NCBI GenBank assembly: GCA_018268835.1
Contig: JAFDVU010000036.1
Coordinates: forward strand, 1-50,289
Reading direction: 5' to 3'
From: Acidobacteriota bacterium
Lineage (GTDB): Bacteria > Acidobacteriota > Terriglobia > Bryobacterales > Bryobacteraceae
DNA: 50,289 nucleotides
The position numbers and the translations under genes were made by a program. This document shows positions 18,625 to 28,748 of this stretch, piece by piece. Under the pieces are notes generated by a model. That model was not told where the DNA came from and searched no databases. It saw nothing but the letters and a program-made list of their open reading frames with translations. The stretch's first letter is position 1. The number at the start of each line of letters is the position of its first letter.

Positions 18625-19038
18625 TCAGGCGATCCCCTTCAGAACATTCGAGATCAGAATCACGATCAGCGCGCTGATGGCTGCCCCGAGCATCTGCCGG
18701 TTGCGCCGCTTGTTGCCCGGATGCGCGATCAGTATCGCGACGCTGAAGATGTGCAGCACCAGGAGCATCTTCACGCCGAACAGCGCGTGATATATCACGG
18801 AGTGGCCCGGCTTGGTCATGTAGTTGAAGATTCCCGAGAGCACCAGGCAGATCATGGCGGTGAAGACGATGGGGCGGAAGTGCGCGGCGGCGCGCTCGTC
18901 CAGCGTCGTGCGCGCCTCCGGCGGAAGGAAACCTTCCGATGGCGCGATGACGAAACGGGCGTATAGAATGCCGCCGACCAGGGTCGCTACCGAACAGAGA
19001 TGGATCCATCGCATCAGCGGAATCAGGATGTCGCCCAT
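18625..19038 (-). CDS. Four-helix integral membrane protein (CopD-like)
   Basis: A protein of 137 residues with four hydrophobic segments (about 5-27, 56-74, 83-104 and 116-135). Conserved-looking polar positions within them include RWIHL and a His in 'LHIFSVAILIAH'. The layout is that of small CopD/DUF2269-like membrane proteins, some of which bind heme or copper. The exact family is uncertain. It is divergent from the metallo-hydrolase gene with only 25 bp between start codons, and lies 23 bp upstream of ygfZ on the same strand, so the two may be co-transcribed. Confidence 0.7.
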   Translation of the reverse strand: MGDILIPLMRWIHLCSVATLVGGILYARFVIAPSEGFLPPEARTTLDERAAAHFRPIVFTAMICLVLSGIFNYMTKPGHSVIYHALFGVKMLLVLHIFSVAILIAHPGNKRRNRQMLGAAISALIVILISNVLKGIA

Positions 19039-19045
19039 ACCCGTG

Positions 19046-19055
19046 AGTATACAAT
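19046..19055. promoter_or_regulatory. Overlapping divergent -10 elements
   Basis: The 25-bp gap between two divergent start codons contains a GTATAC palindrome (19047-19052). Read on the minus strand it gives TATACT (19051-19046), 7 nt before ATG 19038. Read on the plus strand TACAAT (19050-19055) ends 8 nt before ATG 19064. Neither gene has a Shine-Dalgarno site, so both messages could be almost leaderless. No good -35 was found on either side. Confidence 0.4.
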
Positions 19056-19063
19056 CGCGTTAT

Positions 19064-19699
19064 ATGATCCACGAGATCCTGCCGGTCGGCATGCTGCAAT
19101 GCAACTGCTCGATCTTCGGCGATGAGACCACGCGCGAAGCCCTCGTGGTCGATCCCGGCGACGAGATCGACACCATTCTCGAGGTGCTCGCCCGCCACGC
19201 TCTGACCGTGAAGGCGATCGTCATCACGCACGCCCATATCGATCACATCGGCGGAGCGCGGAAGCTAAAGCGCGCCACCGGCGCTCCGGTGTATATGAAC
19301 CAGGCCGACGACGAATTGCGCCGCCACATGGATATGCAGGCTGCCTGGCTCGGCGTCGCGCCGCCCGAGGAGGCGGAGATCGACGTCGATGCGCGTGATG
19401 GCGACCGGTTGCTGGTGGGCGCCTGCGAGGTCCACGTGCTGCACACGCCCGGCCACACGCAGGGAAGCATCTGCCTGTGGATGCCGGGTGAACAGACACT
19501 CGTCGCCGGCGACACGCTGTTCAAGGACAGCATCGGGCGCACGGATCTGCCCGGCGGCGACGGACGCCAGATCCTACGTTCCATACGGGACAAGTTGCTG
19601 GCGCTGCCGGGCGCGACCCGGGTCGTCCCCGGCCACGGCGAAAGCACCACGATCGATCGCGAGCGGCAGTTCAACTTCTTCCTGCAGCGGCTCCAGTAA
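19064..19699 (+). CDS. MBL-fold metallo-hydrolase (glyoxalase II-like)
   Basis: A product of 211 residues with the binuclear zinc motif THAHIDHIGG (H56, H58, D60, H61). It is followed by 'HTPGHTQGSI', then 'LVAGDTLFKDSIGRTDL' and 'RVVPGHGESTT', the remaining metal-site motifs. Length and the 'LPVGMLQCNCSIFGD' opening match the short YcbL-like class of glyoxalase-II relatives. These hydrolyse thioesters such as S-lactoylglutathione. No recognition domain for glutathione is seen, so the true substrate is open. Upstream in-frame codons belong to the opposite-strand gene. Confidence 0.9.
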   Translation: MIHEILPVGMLQCNCSIFGDETTREALVVDPGDEIDTILEVLARHALTVKAIVITHAHIDHIGGARKLKRATGAPVYMNQADDELRRHMDMQAAWLGVAPPEEAEIDVDARDGDRLLVGACEVHVLHTPGHTQGSICLWMPGEQTLVAGDTLFKDSIGRTDLPGGDGRQILRSIRDKLLALPGATRVVPGHGESTTIDRERQFNFFLQRLQ

Positions 19700-19745
19700 G
19701 ACAGCTTCCAGGAAGCGGAACCGGTAAGACCTTGTAAGTTCGTTG

Positions 19746-20657
19746 TTAGCGGCGGCCTTTCGCCATGTCCCGGTGCGTTACCTTGACCTGATATCCGCTA
19801 TCGGCGAGGTTTTTGCGGATCTCCGAGGCGATCATGACGGAGCGGTGCTGCCCCCCGGTGCACCCGATGGATATCGTCAGATAACTCTTGCCTTCGCAGA
19901 TATAGTGCGGGATCAGATAGACCAGAAGCTCCGTAATCCGCTTCATGAACTCCACGGTCTGCGGGAATGACCTGATGTAGCGGGCCACGCCGGGGTTTAT
20001 GCCGGTAAGATTCTTAAACCGGGGAATGTAATTCGGATTCGGAAGGAACCGCACATCGAACACCAGGTCGCTGTCCGTGGGAATCCCGTTGCGGAAGCCG
20101 AAACTGGTGACGTAGATCATCAGGTTCGATTCGTCGCGACTTCCCCGGAACCGCTCTCCGATGAACTCGCGCAGCTCGTGGACCGTGAACTTGGAGGTGT
20201 TAATGATCAGTTCGGCGATCGAGCGAATCGGCGCCAGTTGCGCCCGCTCGCTCTGGATGCTGCGGATGATGGTCTTGTCCGTGCCCAGCGGATGCGGCCG
20301 CCGCGTCTCGCTGAAGCGCCGCACCAGGGCATCGTCGTCGGCTTCCAGGAACAGCAGGCGCGCATCGACGGTGCGGCGAATCGTCTCCATCACTTTCGGC
20401 AGCGATTGCAGACCGCTGCCCTCGCGGATATCCACCACGAGAGCAGCGGAGCGAATGCCTGGGTTCTGTGAGGTGAGTTCGGCAAATTTCGGGATAAGCT
20501 CCACGGGGAGGTTGTCCACGGAATAGAACCCAAGATCTTCCAGCGACTTAAGGACGGAACCCTTGCCCGAACCACTCAGTCCCGTGATCACGACCAGTTC
20601 GGGCCGGTGTGCGGCGCTATCCCCGGCGTCGTTGGAAGTTCGCTTCTTTTTCGGCAT
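19746..20657 (-). CDS. rapZ: RNase adapter / nucleotide-binding protein RapZ
   Basis: A product of 303 residues. The N-terminal kinase-like domain has a Walker A motif GLSGSGKGS (about 26-34) and the RapZ phrase 'LEDLGFYSVDNLPVELIP'. The C-terminal domain includes 'SFGFRNGIPTDSDLVFDVRFLPNP' and 'SIGCTGGQHRSVMIA'. In E. coli RapZ guides RNase E to the small RNA GlmZ and senses glucosamine-6-phosphate; in other phyla the role is less clear. The gene lies 9 bp after the ribosome hibernation factor gene, an arrangement similar to the rpoN-hpf-ptsN-rapZ region of proteobacteria but without ptsN. Confidence 0.95.
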   Translation of the reverse strand: MPKKKRTSNDAGDSAAHRPELVVITGLSGSGKGSVLKSLEDLGFYSVDNLPVELIPKFAELTSQNPGIRSAALVVDIREGSGLQSLPKVMETIRRTVDARLLFLEADDDALVRRFSETRRPHPLGTDKTIIRSIQSERAQLAPIRSIAELIINTSKFTVHELREFIGERFRGSRDESNLMIYVTSFGFRNGIPTDSDLVFDVRFLPNPNYIPRFKNLTGINPGVARYIRSFPQTVEFMKRITELLVYLIPHYICEGKSYLTISIGCTGGQHRSVMIASEIRKNLADSGYQVKVTHRDMAKGRR

Positions 20658-20666
20658 CCAGGGTAA

Positions 20667-21215
20667 TCAGGCTTCCACCAGATCGAAGTGGCCGTCCGCG
20701 CGGCGCAGCAGAACGCGAATACGGTCGTTTTCCGCGTCGCGGTAGACCAGGTACGAGCGGTCCTTCTCCATCTCGAGTACGGCTTCCTCCAGCGTCATGG
20801 GCTTGCGCCGGTGATGGTGGTTGACCCGGAAGATGCGATGCGCCGGTTCGGTTTCGGCTTCCGCCTCTGGTTCCACGGCGGCCGATTCGCCTTCCGCGAC
20901 AGCGCCCTTGCGCGGCGAACGTTTCGCGTCGCGCCATTTGGTGCTGGCCTTAAGCACCTGTTTCTCCAGCTTCTCCGCCGCCGAGTGGATGGCGGTAAAC
21001 AGGTCCCCGTTGGACCCGATGCCGACCAGTGCGTGGTTGTAGTATTTGACCGTGACTTCGGCGTGGTGCAGGTGGCGCTCCTGGGAGAGCACAACGTGCG
21101 CCTCGACCTCGCGTTTTCCGTCCACCAGTTTGCCCAGCTTGGCAAACTGCGCTTCCAGCTTCTTGAGCTGCGCCGGTGCGAGTTCCACTTGTCTGCCGGT
21201 ATAGGTGATCTTCAT
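20667..21215 (-). CDS. hpf: Ribosome hibernation promoting factor, long form
   Basis: A product of 182 residues. The N-terminal S30AE domain (about 1-95) starts 'MKITYTGRQVELAPAQLKKL' and contains 'HHAEVTVKYYNHALVG' and 'DLFTAIHSAAEKLEKQ'. An acidic Ala/Glu-rich linker (about 105-125) joins it to the C-terminal dimerisation domain ('MTLEEAVLEMEKDRSYLVYR'). The long form alone can make inactive 100S ribosomes in stationary phase. GAGGT lies 4 nt upstream of the ATG. It is transcribed with rapZ. Confidence 0.95.
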   Translation of the reverse strand: MKITYTGRQVELAPAQLKKLEAQFAKLGKLVDGKREVEAHVVLSQERHLHHAEVTVKYYNHALVGIGSNGDLFTAIHSAAEKLEKQVLKASTKWRDAKRSPRKGAVAEGESAAVEPEAEAETEPAHRIFRVNHHHRRKPMTLEEAVLEMEKDRSYLVYRDAENDRIRVLLRRADGHFDLVEA

Positions 21216-21318
21216 GATGACCTCGTTGTGGGCCGAACCACACCCTACTCCTTTATAGCGCGAAAGGAACCGGGGCAGCCGTAGTTTTGAGGACTGTGGA
21301 GGAAGAGGGGGGAATTGC

Positions 21319-21345
21319 GGGGCGGGACGCGAATGGTCCCGCCCC
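21319..21345 (-). terminator. Hairpin downstream of pnp
   Basis: A perfect 10-bp stem, GGGGCGGGAC (21319-21328) with GTCCCGCCCC (21336-21345) and a 7-nt loop, lies 14 bp after the pnp stop. The sequence beyond it on the minus strand is not T-rich, so this is a probable GC-rich terminator or 3'-end protector rather than a textbook intrinsic terminator. Confidence 0.5.
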
Positions 21346-21358
21346 CTGAGGGGTATTA

Positions 21359-23461
21359 CTATTTGCCGTGCTTCAGCTTCTCGCGCTGCTCTTTGAGCAC
21401 CGCCTTGCGGCTGAGCTTGATTTTGTTGCCTTCGAGGGCCAGCACCTTCACCAGGATCTGGTCGCCCTCTTTCAGCTCGTCGCGGACGTCCTTGATGCGG
21501 TTTTCCGCGATTTCGCTGATGTGCAGCAGGCCGTCCGTCCCCGGGAAGATCTCGACGAACGCGCCGAAATCCACCAGCCGGACCACCTTGCCCAGGTACG
21601 TCTTGCCGACCTCGGCCGACGCCGTCAGGTCGCTGATGATCTGGATCGCCTTGTTGGCGCTGGCTTCGTCGGCCGAAGCCACGTGCACGGTGCCATCGTC
21701 CTCGACGTCGATCTTCACGCCGGTCTGCTCGATGATCCCGCGGATCACCTTGCCGCCGGGTCCAATGACGTCCCGGATCTTATCGGTCGGGATCTTCAGC
21801 GTGTAGATTCTGGGTGCGAACTGGCTGATGTTGGCCGAAGGTCCGGGCAGCGCCTCGTACATCTTGTCGAGGATGAACAGCCGGCCGCGGCGCGCCTGCT
21901 CGAGAGCCTCGGTCATGATGGCCGTGGTCACGTTCGGCACCTTGATGTCCATCTGCAGCGCGGTGATGCCCGCGCGCGTGCCGGCCACCTTGAAGTCCAT
22001 GTCGCCGTAGTGATCTTCGGCGCCCGCGATGTCCGTCAGGACGGCGTACTGGTCGCCCTCCATCACCAACCCCATGGCCACGCCGCCTACGTGCGCCGCC
22101 AGCGGCGCGCCCGCCTGCATCAGCGCCAGCGAGGCGCCGCAAACGGTGGCCATTGAGCTGGACCCGTTGGATTCCAGAATGTCGGAAACCACGCGCAGCG
22201 TGTACGGGAACTTGTCTTCCGCGGGAATCAGCGCAGTCAGCGAGCGTTCCGCCAGCGCGCCGTGGCCGATCTCGCGGCGGCCCGGTCCGCGCATGAAGCC
22301 CGTCTCGCCCACGCTGAAGGGCGGGAAGTTGTAGTGCAGCATGAAGCGCTTGCTGGCTTCCCCGGGCTCGAGCAGCTCGATGCGCTGCTCATCGTCCTTG
22401 GTGCCCAGCGTCACCGTCACCAGTGCCTGGGTTTCGCCGCGGGTGAAGAGCGCGCTGCCGTGGGTGCGCGGCAGCACGTTGGTTTCGATCGTGATCTGCC
22501 GGATCTCATCGAACGCGCGGCCGTCGGGACGCCGGTGGTTCTTCAGCATCTCGTCGCGGAAGATCCGCTCCTTGAGCGCGTCGTAGCACTTGCCGGCGGC
22601 ATCCTTCTGCTCCTCCGGCAGGGCGCTGACCACCCGCTCCTTGATCTGCGCGATCAACGAGTAGCTGGTGAGTTTGTCGTACTTCTGGGTGTTGAGCGCG
22701 TCGGTGAGGTCCGTGCGCGCCAGCTTTTCGACCTGCGCGAACAGGTCCTGGTCAAGCTGCGGCGGCGTGAAAATCCGCTTCGTCTTGCCCGCGAGCTTCA
22801 TCAGTTCGCGGATACCGGCGGCGATCTTCTTGCAGCAGTTGTGGCCGAACTCGATGGCGCCGAGCACTTCCTGCTCGCTCACCTGCTGCGCACCCGCCTC
22901 CACCATCACGATGCCTTCTTCGGTGCCCGCCACCACAATGTTCAGCGTGGATTCGCGGCCTTCGGTGTAAGTCGGGTTGGCGATGTACTGCCCGTCCTTC
23001 ATCCCCACCCGGACGCCGCCGAGCACGTACGGGAACGGGATATCACTGATGGCCAGGGCCGCGGCCGCGCCCACGATGGCGAGCGAGTTCGGATCCTGTT
23101 CCGGATCCGCCGACATGACCATGGCGATGATCTGGGTTTCGTGCAGGAAACCATCCGGGAACAGCGGACGCACCGGACGATCGATCAGCCGGCTGGTCAG
23201 AACTTCTTTTTCGCTGGGGCGCCCTTCGCGCTTGATAAAGCCGCCGGGAATCTTGCCGGCGGAGTAGGTGTATTCGCGGTAATCCACGGTGAGCGGGAAA
23301 AATCCCGCGCCAGCCTTGGGCTGATCCGCCATGCAAGCGGTGACCAGGACTACCGAGTCACCGGAGCGAACGACAACGGCGCCGTTCGCCTGTTTGGCCA
23401 TCCTACCCGTTTCGAGGGTAATGATCCGGCCGCCCAGATCGATTTCAACTGTATGCGACAT
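21359..23461 (-). CDS. pnp: Polyribonucleotide nucleotidyltransferase (PNPase)
   Basis: A product of 700 residues, the usual length. Two RNase-PH domains are visible: the first with 'GGFIKREGRPSEKEVLTSRLIDRP', split here as GGFIKREGRPSEKE and SRLIDRPVRPLFPDGF, and the second with 'LPRTHGSALFTRGETQ' and 'GAEDHYGDMDFKVAGT'. A KH domain follows ('IGPGGKVIRGIIEQTG'), then an S1 domain ('GKVVRLVDFGAFVEIFPGTD'). It degrades RNA 3' to 5' with phosphate in the degradosome. Its position directly after rpsO is the classical bacterial arrangement. GGAGG lies about 12 nt upstream of the ATG. Confidence 0.97.
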   Translation of the reverse strand: MSHTVEIDLGGRIITLETGRMAKQANGAVVVRSGDSVVLVTACMADQPKAGAGFFPLTVDYREYTYSAGKIPGGFIKREGRPSEKEVLTSRLIDRPVRPLFPDGFLHETQIIAMVMSADPEQDPNSLAIVGAAAALAISDIPFPYVLGGVRVGMKDGQYIANPTYTEGRESTLNIVVAGTEEGIVMVEAGAQQVSEQEVLGAIEFGHNCCKKIAAGIRELMKLAGKTKRIFTPPQLDQDLFAQVEKLARTDLTDALNTQKYDKLTSYSLIAQIKERVVSALPEEQKDAAGKCYDALKERIFRDEMLKNHRRPDGRAFDEIRQITIETNVLPRTHGSALFTRGETQALVTVTLGTKDDEQRIELLEPGEASKRFMLHYNFPPFSVGETGFMRGPGRREIGHGALAERSLTALIPAEDKFPYTLRVVSDILESNGSSSMATVCGASLALMQAGAPLAAHVGGVAMGLVMEGDQYAVLTDIAGAEDHYGDMDFKVAGTRAGITALQMDIKVPNVTTAIMTEALEQARRGRLFILDKMYEALPGPSANISQFAPRIYTLKIPTDKIRDVIGPGGKVIRGIIEQTGVKIDVEDDGTVHVASADEASANKAIQIISDLTASAEVGKTYLGKVVRLVDFGAFVEIFPGTDGLLHISEIAENRIKDVRDELKEGDQILVKVLALEGNKIKLSRKAVLKEQREKLKHGK

Positions 23462-23622
23462 TCTTTCTTTGAACCTCCAGCCTCGGCCGGAAACCGGTTC
23501 CGGCGAGCCATAATCGGATACCTATACGGGTCCGTTCGAGAGTGGAGTTGACAGGATGGAAAGTCAGCTCGCGGCGGGACTCACGCATCCGCGCCGGCCT
23601 GACCGGGTGGGTGATATACGGA

Positions 23623-23648
23623 AGCACTGGCCCGCAAAGACCAGTGCT
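23623..23648 (-). promoter_or_regulatory. Hairpin in the rpsO-pnp intergenic region
   Basis: An exact 8-bp stem, AGCACTGG (23623-23630) with CCAGTGCT (23641-23648) and a 10-nt loop, sits 12 bp after the rpsO stop. The 199-bp gap between rpsO and pnp in other bacteria holds a partial terminator and the RNase III site for PNPase autocontrol. No T-tract follows, so processing or a leaky terminator is more likely than full termination. Confidence 0.45.
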
Positions 23649-23660
23649 CCCGTGAATGGA

Positions 23661-23930
23661 CTAGCGGCGGATGCCAAGGCGCTGCAACACTGCCTTGTAG
23701 CGCTCCGGATCCGTTTCACGCAGATACGTCAGCAGGCGACGACGCTTCGCAACCAGGGTCAACAGGCCACGACGGGACCCATGATCCTTTTTGTGCGTCT
23801 TGAAATGCTCCGTGAGCTGCGCAATCCGGCTGCTCAGCAGGGCAATCTGCACCTCTGGCGACCCCGTATCGGTCTTGTGGCGCTGATTTGACTGAAAAAT
23901 CTGCCGCTTAACTTCTACTGCCAGTGCCAT
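23661..23930 (-). CDS. rpsO: 30S ribosomal protein S15
   Basis: A product of 89 residues, the standard length. It contains '[22 protein letters not shown]', here split as [16 protein letters not shown] and [20 protein letters not shown], and ends '[13 protein letters not shown]', all family hallmarks. S15 binds the 16S rRNA central domain early in 30S assembly and often represses its own translation. AAGGAG lies about 13 nt upstream. It is followed by pnp on the same strand. Confidence 0.97.
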   Translation of the reverse strand: MALAVEVKRQIFQSNQRHKTDTGSPEVQIALLSSRIAQLTEHFKTHKKDHGSRRGLLTLVAKRRRLLTYLRETDPERYKAVLQRLGIRR

Positions 23931-24005
23931 TCTCGGGGTAATGCTCCTTGTCTTCTCTTTTCTCGTTTTGGTACTTCAATAGCATAACACAGGTCCACCG
24001 GACTT

Positions 24006-25559
24006 TTACCGGACTGCAACCTGGCGCATCCAGGCCGCCGCCGGGTCCGGATGCAGCGCCTTCAGCCCTTCGATCACGCAATCGGCGTTCAACTCCGCCC
24101 CGGCGCGCGAGGTGTGCGTGTGCGGGTCGCCGAACAACGGGTCCACTTTCTCCGGACCGAGCGCGTCGTAGCGTTCGGCGACCCGCTCATTGAGGTCGAT
24201 GAATCCGGCGCCCTCCTGCCGCGCGACCTCTTCGGCCCATCCGGCGTAGCTATCCTTGTTGCGCACGATGCGGCCGTCCTTCCAGATCTTGCGCGGCACC
24301 AGCGAACACACGATCGGGATGGCGCCCTTGGCCCTGGCATCCTGGATGTACCTGCGCAGATACCAGCCGTAGGTGTGGACCACCTCGTGCTCCCTGGTGA
24401 TCGGGTTATCGATTTCGCGCGTCTCTTCGCCCGTGCCTTTGAGCGTGCCCCGCGCGCGCGCCGCATCGTCCAGCGGACCGCCGTCGTTGTGCCCGAACTG
24501 CATCAGCACCACGTCCCCGGGCTTGAGCATCGCCAGCACCCGCGCCCAATGTCCCTGGGTCAGGTAGGTGCGGCTGCTTAAGCCGCCCACCGCGCGATTG
24601 ACCACGTTCACCTTGGCCGGGTCGAACCGGTCCACCAGCGGCTCACCCCAGCCCCACTGCCCGTTGGCGCCGTCGCCGCGGCCGTTGCGCACGGTCGAAT
24701 CGCCGATCAGGAACAGGTCGGGAAGCGAGGGATTGCGCGGCACCGGCAACCGCAGGTCCGCCGTCGAGAGCGGCACCGGATACGCGGCCACGTCCCGCGC
24801 CTTCTCCGATAGCCATCCCGCCAGGGGCAGGCCGCTACCCTTGATGGCCGCAACCACCATGCGCGCGTTGAACTCCGCCCCCTCGGGACTGGTGTGAGTG
24901 TGGTCCTGCGGGAACCAGGGCCGCACCGCGGCTTCGCCCATCCGGTCGTACTGGTCGGCGATGGCATTCATCACATCCAGGAAAGGCACGCCTTCAGCCT
25001 TGGCCACGGCGGCCGACCACGCGCTGAACTCCCCGCTGCCGCGCTCGACTTTGCCGTCCTTCCAGATGTTGCGCACGGTGAGGGAGAGCACCACAGGATG
25101 CCCGCCCGCGGCCTTGGTCTCCGCGATCATCTGGCGCAGGTAATGGCCGAATGTGTAGACCGTCTCGCGCCGGCCGTCGGGTAGGGTAAATTCCTTCGAC
25201 TCCTCGCCGATTCCCGGCAGGGAACCGCGCGCCCGGTCCTTGTCCGGCGGACCGCCGTCGTTGTGCCCGAACTGGATCAGCACCCAATCCCCCGGTTTCA
25301 ACCCGGCCTTCAACTGATCCCAGAGCCCCTCGGTCACAAACGTGCGGCTGCTGCGGCCTCCCCGGGCCCGGTTCTCCACGCGGGCGCGGGCGGGGTCGAA
25401 GTACGCCGCGAAGGGATCGGCCCAGCCCCGGTGGTCCTGGTTCTTGGCCGTGGAGTCGCCGGCGACCCAGACGGCCGGCAATCCGGGATCCTGCGCCTGT
25501 GCGGCGGCGCAGGGCAGTAACACAGCTAGTACGTTCATCCAGAACCACATATTTCGCAT
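24006..25559 (-). CDS. Exported protein with two tandem SGNH (rhamnogalacturonan acetylesterase-like) domains
   Basis: A product of about 517 residues with a signal peptide (cleavage near AAAQAQ). Two copies of the same esterase domain follow each other (about 28-250 and 280-505). Each has the block I GDST (S36; S288), a Gly-containing block II (ARGGRSSRT; AVGGLSSRT), block III QFGHNDGG, and a C-terminal HTHTS block. Known relatives remove acetyl groups from pectin. In copy one the triad reads D219-H-T-H222. In copy two an extra Pro gives D478-P-H-T-H482, shifting the Asp by one. The start could be ATG 25559, or 25550, which has TACAAT 7 nt upstream and no ribosome site. Confidence 0.88.
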   Translation of the reverse strand: MRNMWFWMNVLAVLLPCAAAQAQDPGLPAVWVAGDSTAKNQDHRGWADPFAAYFDPARARVENRARGGRSSRTFVTEGLWDQLKAGLKPGDWVLIQFGHNDGGPPDKDRARGSLPGIGEESKEFTLPDGRRETVYTFGHYLRQMIAETKAAGGHPVVLSLTVRNIWKDGKVERGSGEFSAWSAAVAKAEGVPFLDVMNAIADQYDRMGEAAVRPWFPQDHTHTSPEGAEFNARMVVAAIKGSGLPLAGWLSEKARDVAAYPVPLSTADLRLPVPRNPSLPDLFLIGDSTVRNGRGDGANGQWGWGEPLVDRFDPAKVNVVNRAVGGLSSRTYLTQGHWARVLAMLKPGDVVLMQFGHNDGGPLDDAARARGTLKGTGEETREIDNPITREHEVVHTYGWYLRRYIQDARAKGAIPIVCSLVPRKIWKDGRIVRNKDSYAGWAEEVARQEGAGFIDLNERVAERYDALGPEKVDPLFGDPHTHTSRAGAELNADCVIEGLKALHPDPAAAWMRQVAVR

Positions 25560-25625
25560 TGTACCGGACGACACAGAGTTAAGTTACTATGGGAGAACCT
25601 TGTTTCGGGCCCCTGCTTACGCGCC

Positions 25626-26300
25626 ATGACGAAAGAAAAACTGCGCCGCGCTACGTTCGCGTATGTTGCCCCGTTTGTTGTCTTCGCCGGGGTCATGGGG
25701 CTGGAAAAGCTCCTCAACCTGCCCGTGGCGTACGCCTATCCGCTGCGATTTGCGTTGACGCTTGCGGCGATCCTGGTATTCTCGCGGCCTTACCTTTCCC
25801 TCCGTCCTGGCACCCCCCTGGCCAGCGTGGGAGTGGGCATATTGGTCTTCGTGGTCTGGATCGCGCCGGATCAGTTGTTCGGCTACCGGCATCACTGGCT
25901 GTTTGAGAACGGACTCATGGGCCACGCCAGTTCCACCATTCCCGACGGGCTTCACGACCACGTCGCGTTTCTGGTGCTGCGCTGCGTGTCTTCCTTTGCT
26001 CTGGTACCGGTGATTGAGGAACTCTTCTGGCGCGGCTGGATGATGCGCTGGCTGATTCATAACGACTTCCTCTCCGTCCCGCTGGGAAAGTACGCGCGAG
26101 GCGCGTTCTGGATCACCGCGGTGCTTTTCGCGAGCGAACACGGACCTTACTGGGAGGTCGGCCTGGCCGCCGGTGCGGTCTACAACTGGTGGATCGTACG
26201 CACGCGCAACCTGGCCGATTGCATCCTCGCCCACGCGGTCACCAACGCCCTGCTGGCCGGCTGGGTGCTGGCGATGGGCCAGTGGCAATACTGGCTATAA
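25626..26300 (+). CDS. CPBP-family intramembrane protease (CAAX-protease-like)
   Basis: A membrane protein of 224 residues with about six hydrophobic segments. The CPBP/Abi active-site motifs are complete: EELFWR (E131, E132, R136), then SEH (E171, H172) and HAVTN (H203, N207). The length and shape resemble the CAAX-protease-related proteins often seen with exosortase/PEP-CTERM systems, but no exosortase gene is in the window. The family includes true proteases and bacteriocin-immunity-type proteins. It is divergent from the SGNH esterase gene. Confidence 0.85.
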   Translation: MTKEKLRRATFAYVAPFVVFAGVMGLEKLLNLPVAYAYPLRFALTLAAILVFSRPYLSLRPGTPLASVGVGILVFVVWIAPDQLFGYRHHWLFENGLMGHASSTIPDGLHDHVAFLVLRCVSSFALVPVIEELFWRGWMMRWLIHNDFLSVPLGKYARGAFWITAVLFASEHGPYWEVGLAAGAVYNWWIVRTRNLADCILAHAVTNALLAGWVLAMGQWQYWL

Positions 26301-26467
26301 CCGTTTCGGGCGCCCGTACGTCCCACTAAGTGACAGGTTATTGAAGAGCATTTCCTTCTCCCTGTCACCGGCCCCGGACGCGGCCAGTCGGGCGCCGTGC
26401 CCGGGGCTTTCTCCTCACCCCGGCTCCGGGCCCACCCTCCACCGCCCGCTACAATGGTTCTGAACCA
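26301..26467. other. Intergenic region with several inverted repeats and a -10-like element
   Basis: The segment holds a palindrome CGGGCGCCCG (26307-26316) and an 8-bp inverted repeat GTGACAGG / CCTGTCAC (26330-26337 and 26361-26368). It also holds a GCCCCGG / CCGGGGC stem (26371-26377, 26401-26407) followed by TTT, which could end the protease transcript. TACAAT (26450-26455), preceded by CCGC, is a likely -10 element for the ABC-F gene, 12 nt from its ATG. Confidence 0.4.
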
Positions 26468-28444
<1,977 letters not shown>

Positions 28445-28449
28445 GAGCG

Positions 28450-28674
28450 CTATTCCTGCATCGGCACCGGCGCTTCGATCTCGCGCCACGCGCTGATTTT
28501 GAGCCTGCGGCACACCCAGCACAGCGGCTCGCTCACCGCCAGTACCGTGGTTTCCGCGCCGCACACCGAGCACTTCACCGTCTTCTTGAGACGGTCCGGC
28601 GAGATCGACTGCTTCGCCTGCTCCAGGATTTCCGCTGGAACCACGGGCTCGGTTTTGTGCGCTTTGCGCTTCAT
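28450..28674 (-). CDS. Small zinc-ribbon protein
   Basis: A product of 74 residues with two CxxC knuckles, CSVC (C35, C38) and CWVC (C52, C55), spaced as in a zinc ribbon, and a basic N-terminal part. It starts at ATG 28674, with AGGAAG upstream and an exact inverted repeat just beyond (28689-28706). The longer frame reading through from upstream is not used. It is one of two short zinc-ribbon genes in a row on this strand. Such proteins often bind nucleic acid or partner proteins; no specific family is recognised. Confidence 0.7.
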   Translation of the reverse strand: MKRKAHKTEPVVPAEILEQAKQSISPDRLKKTVKCSVCGAETTVLAVSEPLCWVCRRLKISAWREIEAPVPMQE

Positions 28675-28688
28675 AAGACCCAGACTTC

Positions 28689-28706
28689 CTGTCACCACTA
28701 TGACAG
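28689..28706 (-). promoter_or_regulatory. Operator-like inverted repeat upstream of the zinc-ribbon gene
   Basis: CTGTCA (28689-28694) and TGACAG (28701-28706) are exact reverse complements with a 6-bp spacer, 15 bp upstream of ATG 28674. The size and spacing suit a dimeric regulator, or a small hairpin in the leader. It sits between the two zinc-ribbon genes. Confidence 0.35.
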
Positions 28707-28748
28707 ATCGTGTGCTCTTGAACAACCCACCCCGTTCCAACCAGCGGA

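Noticed and set aside
18602..19246. N-terminal extension of ygfZ through the neighbouring gene
   Set aside because: The YgfZ family begins near ATG 18601. The extension is the antisense or off-frame reading of the membrane-protein and hydrolase genes.
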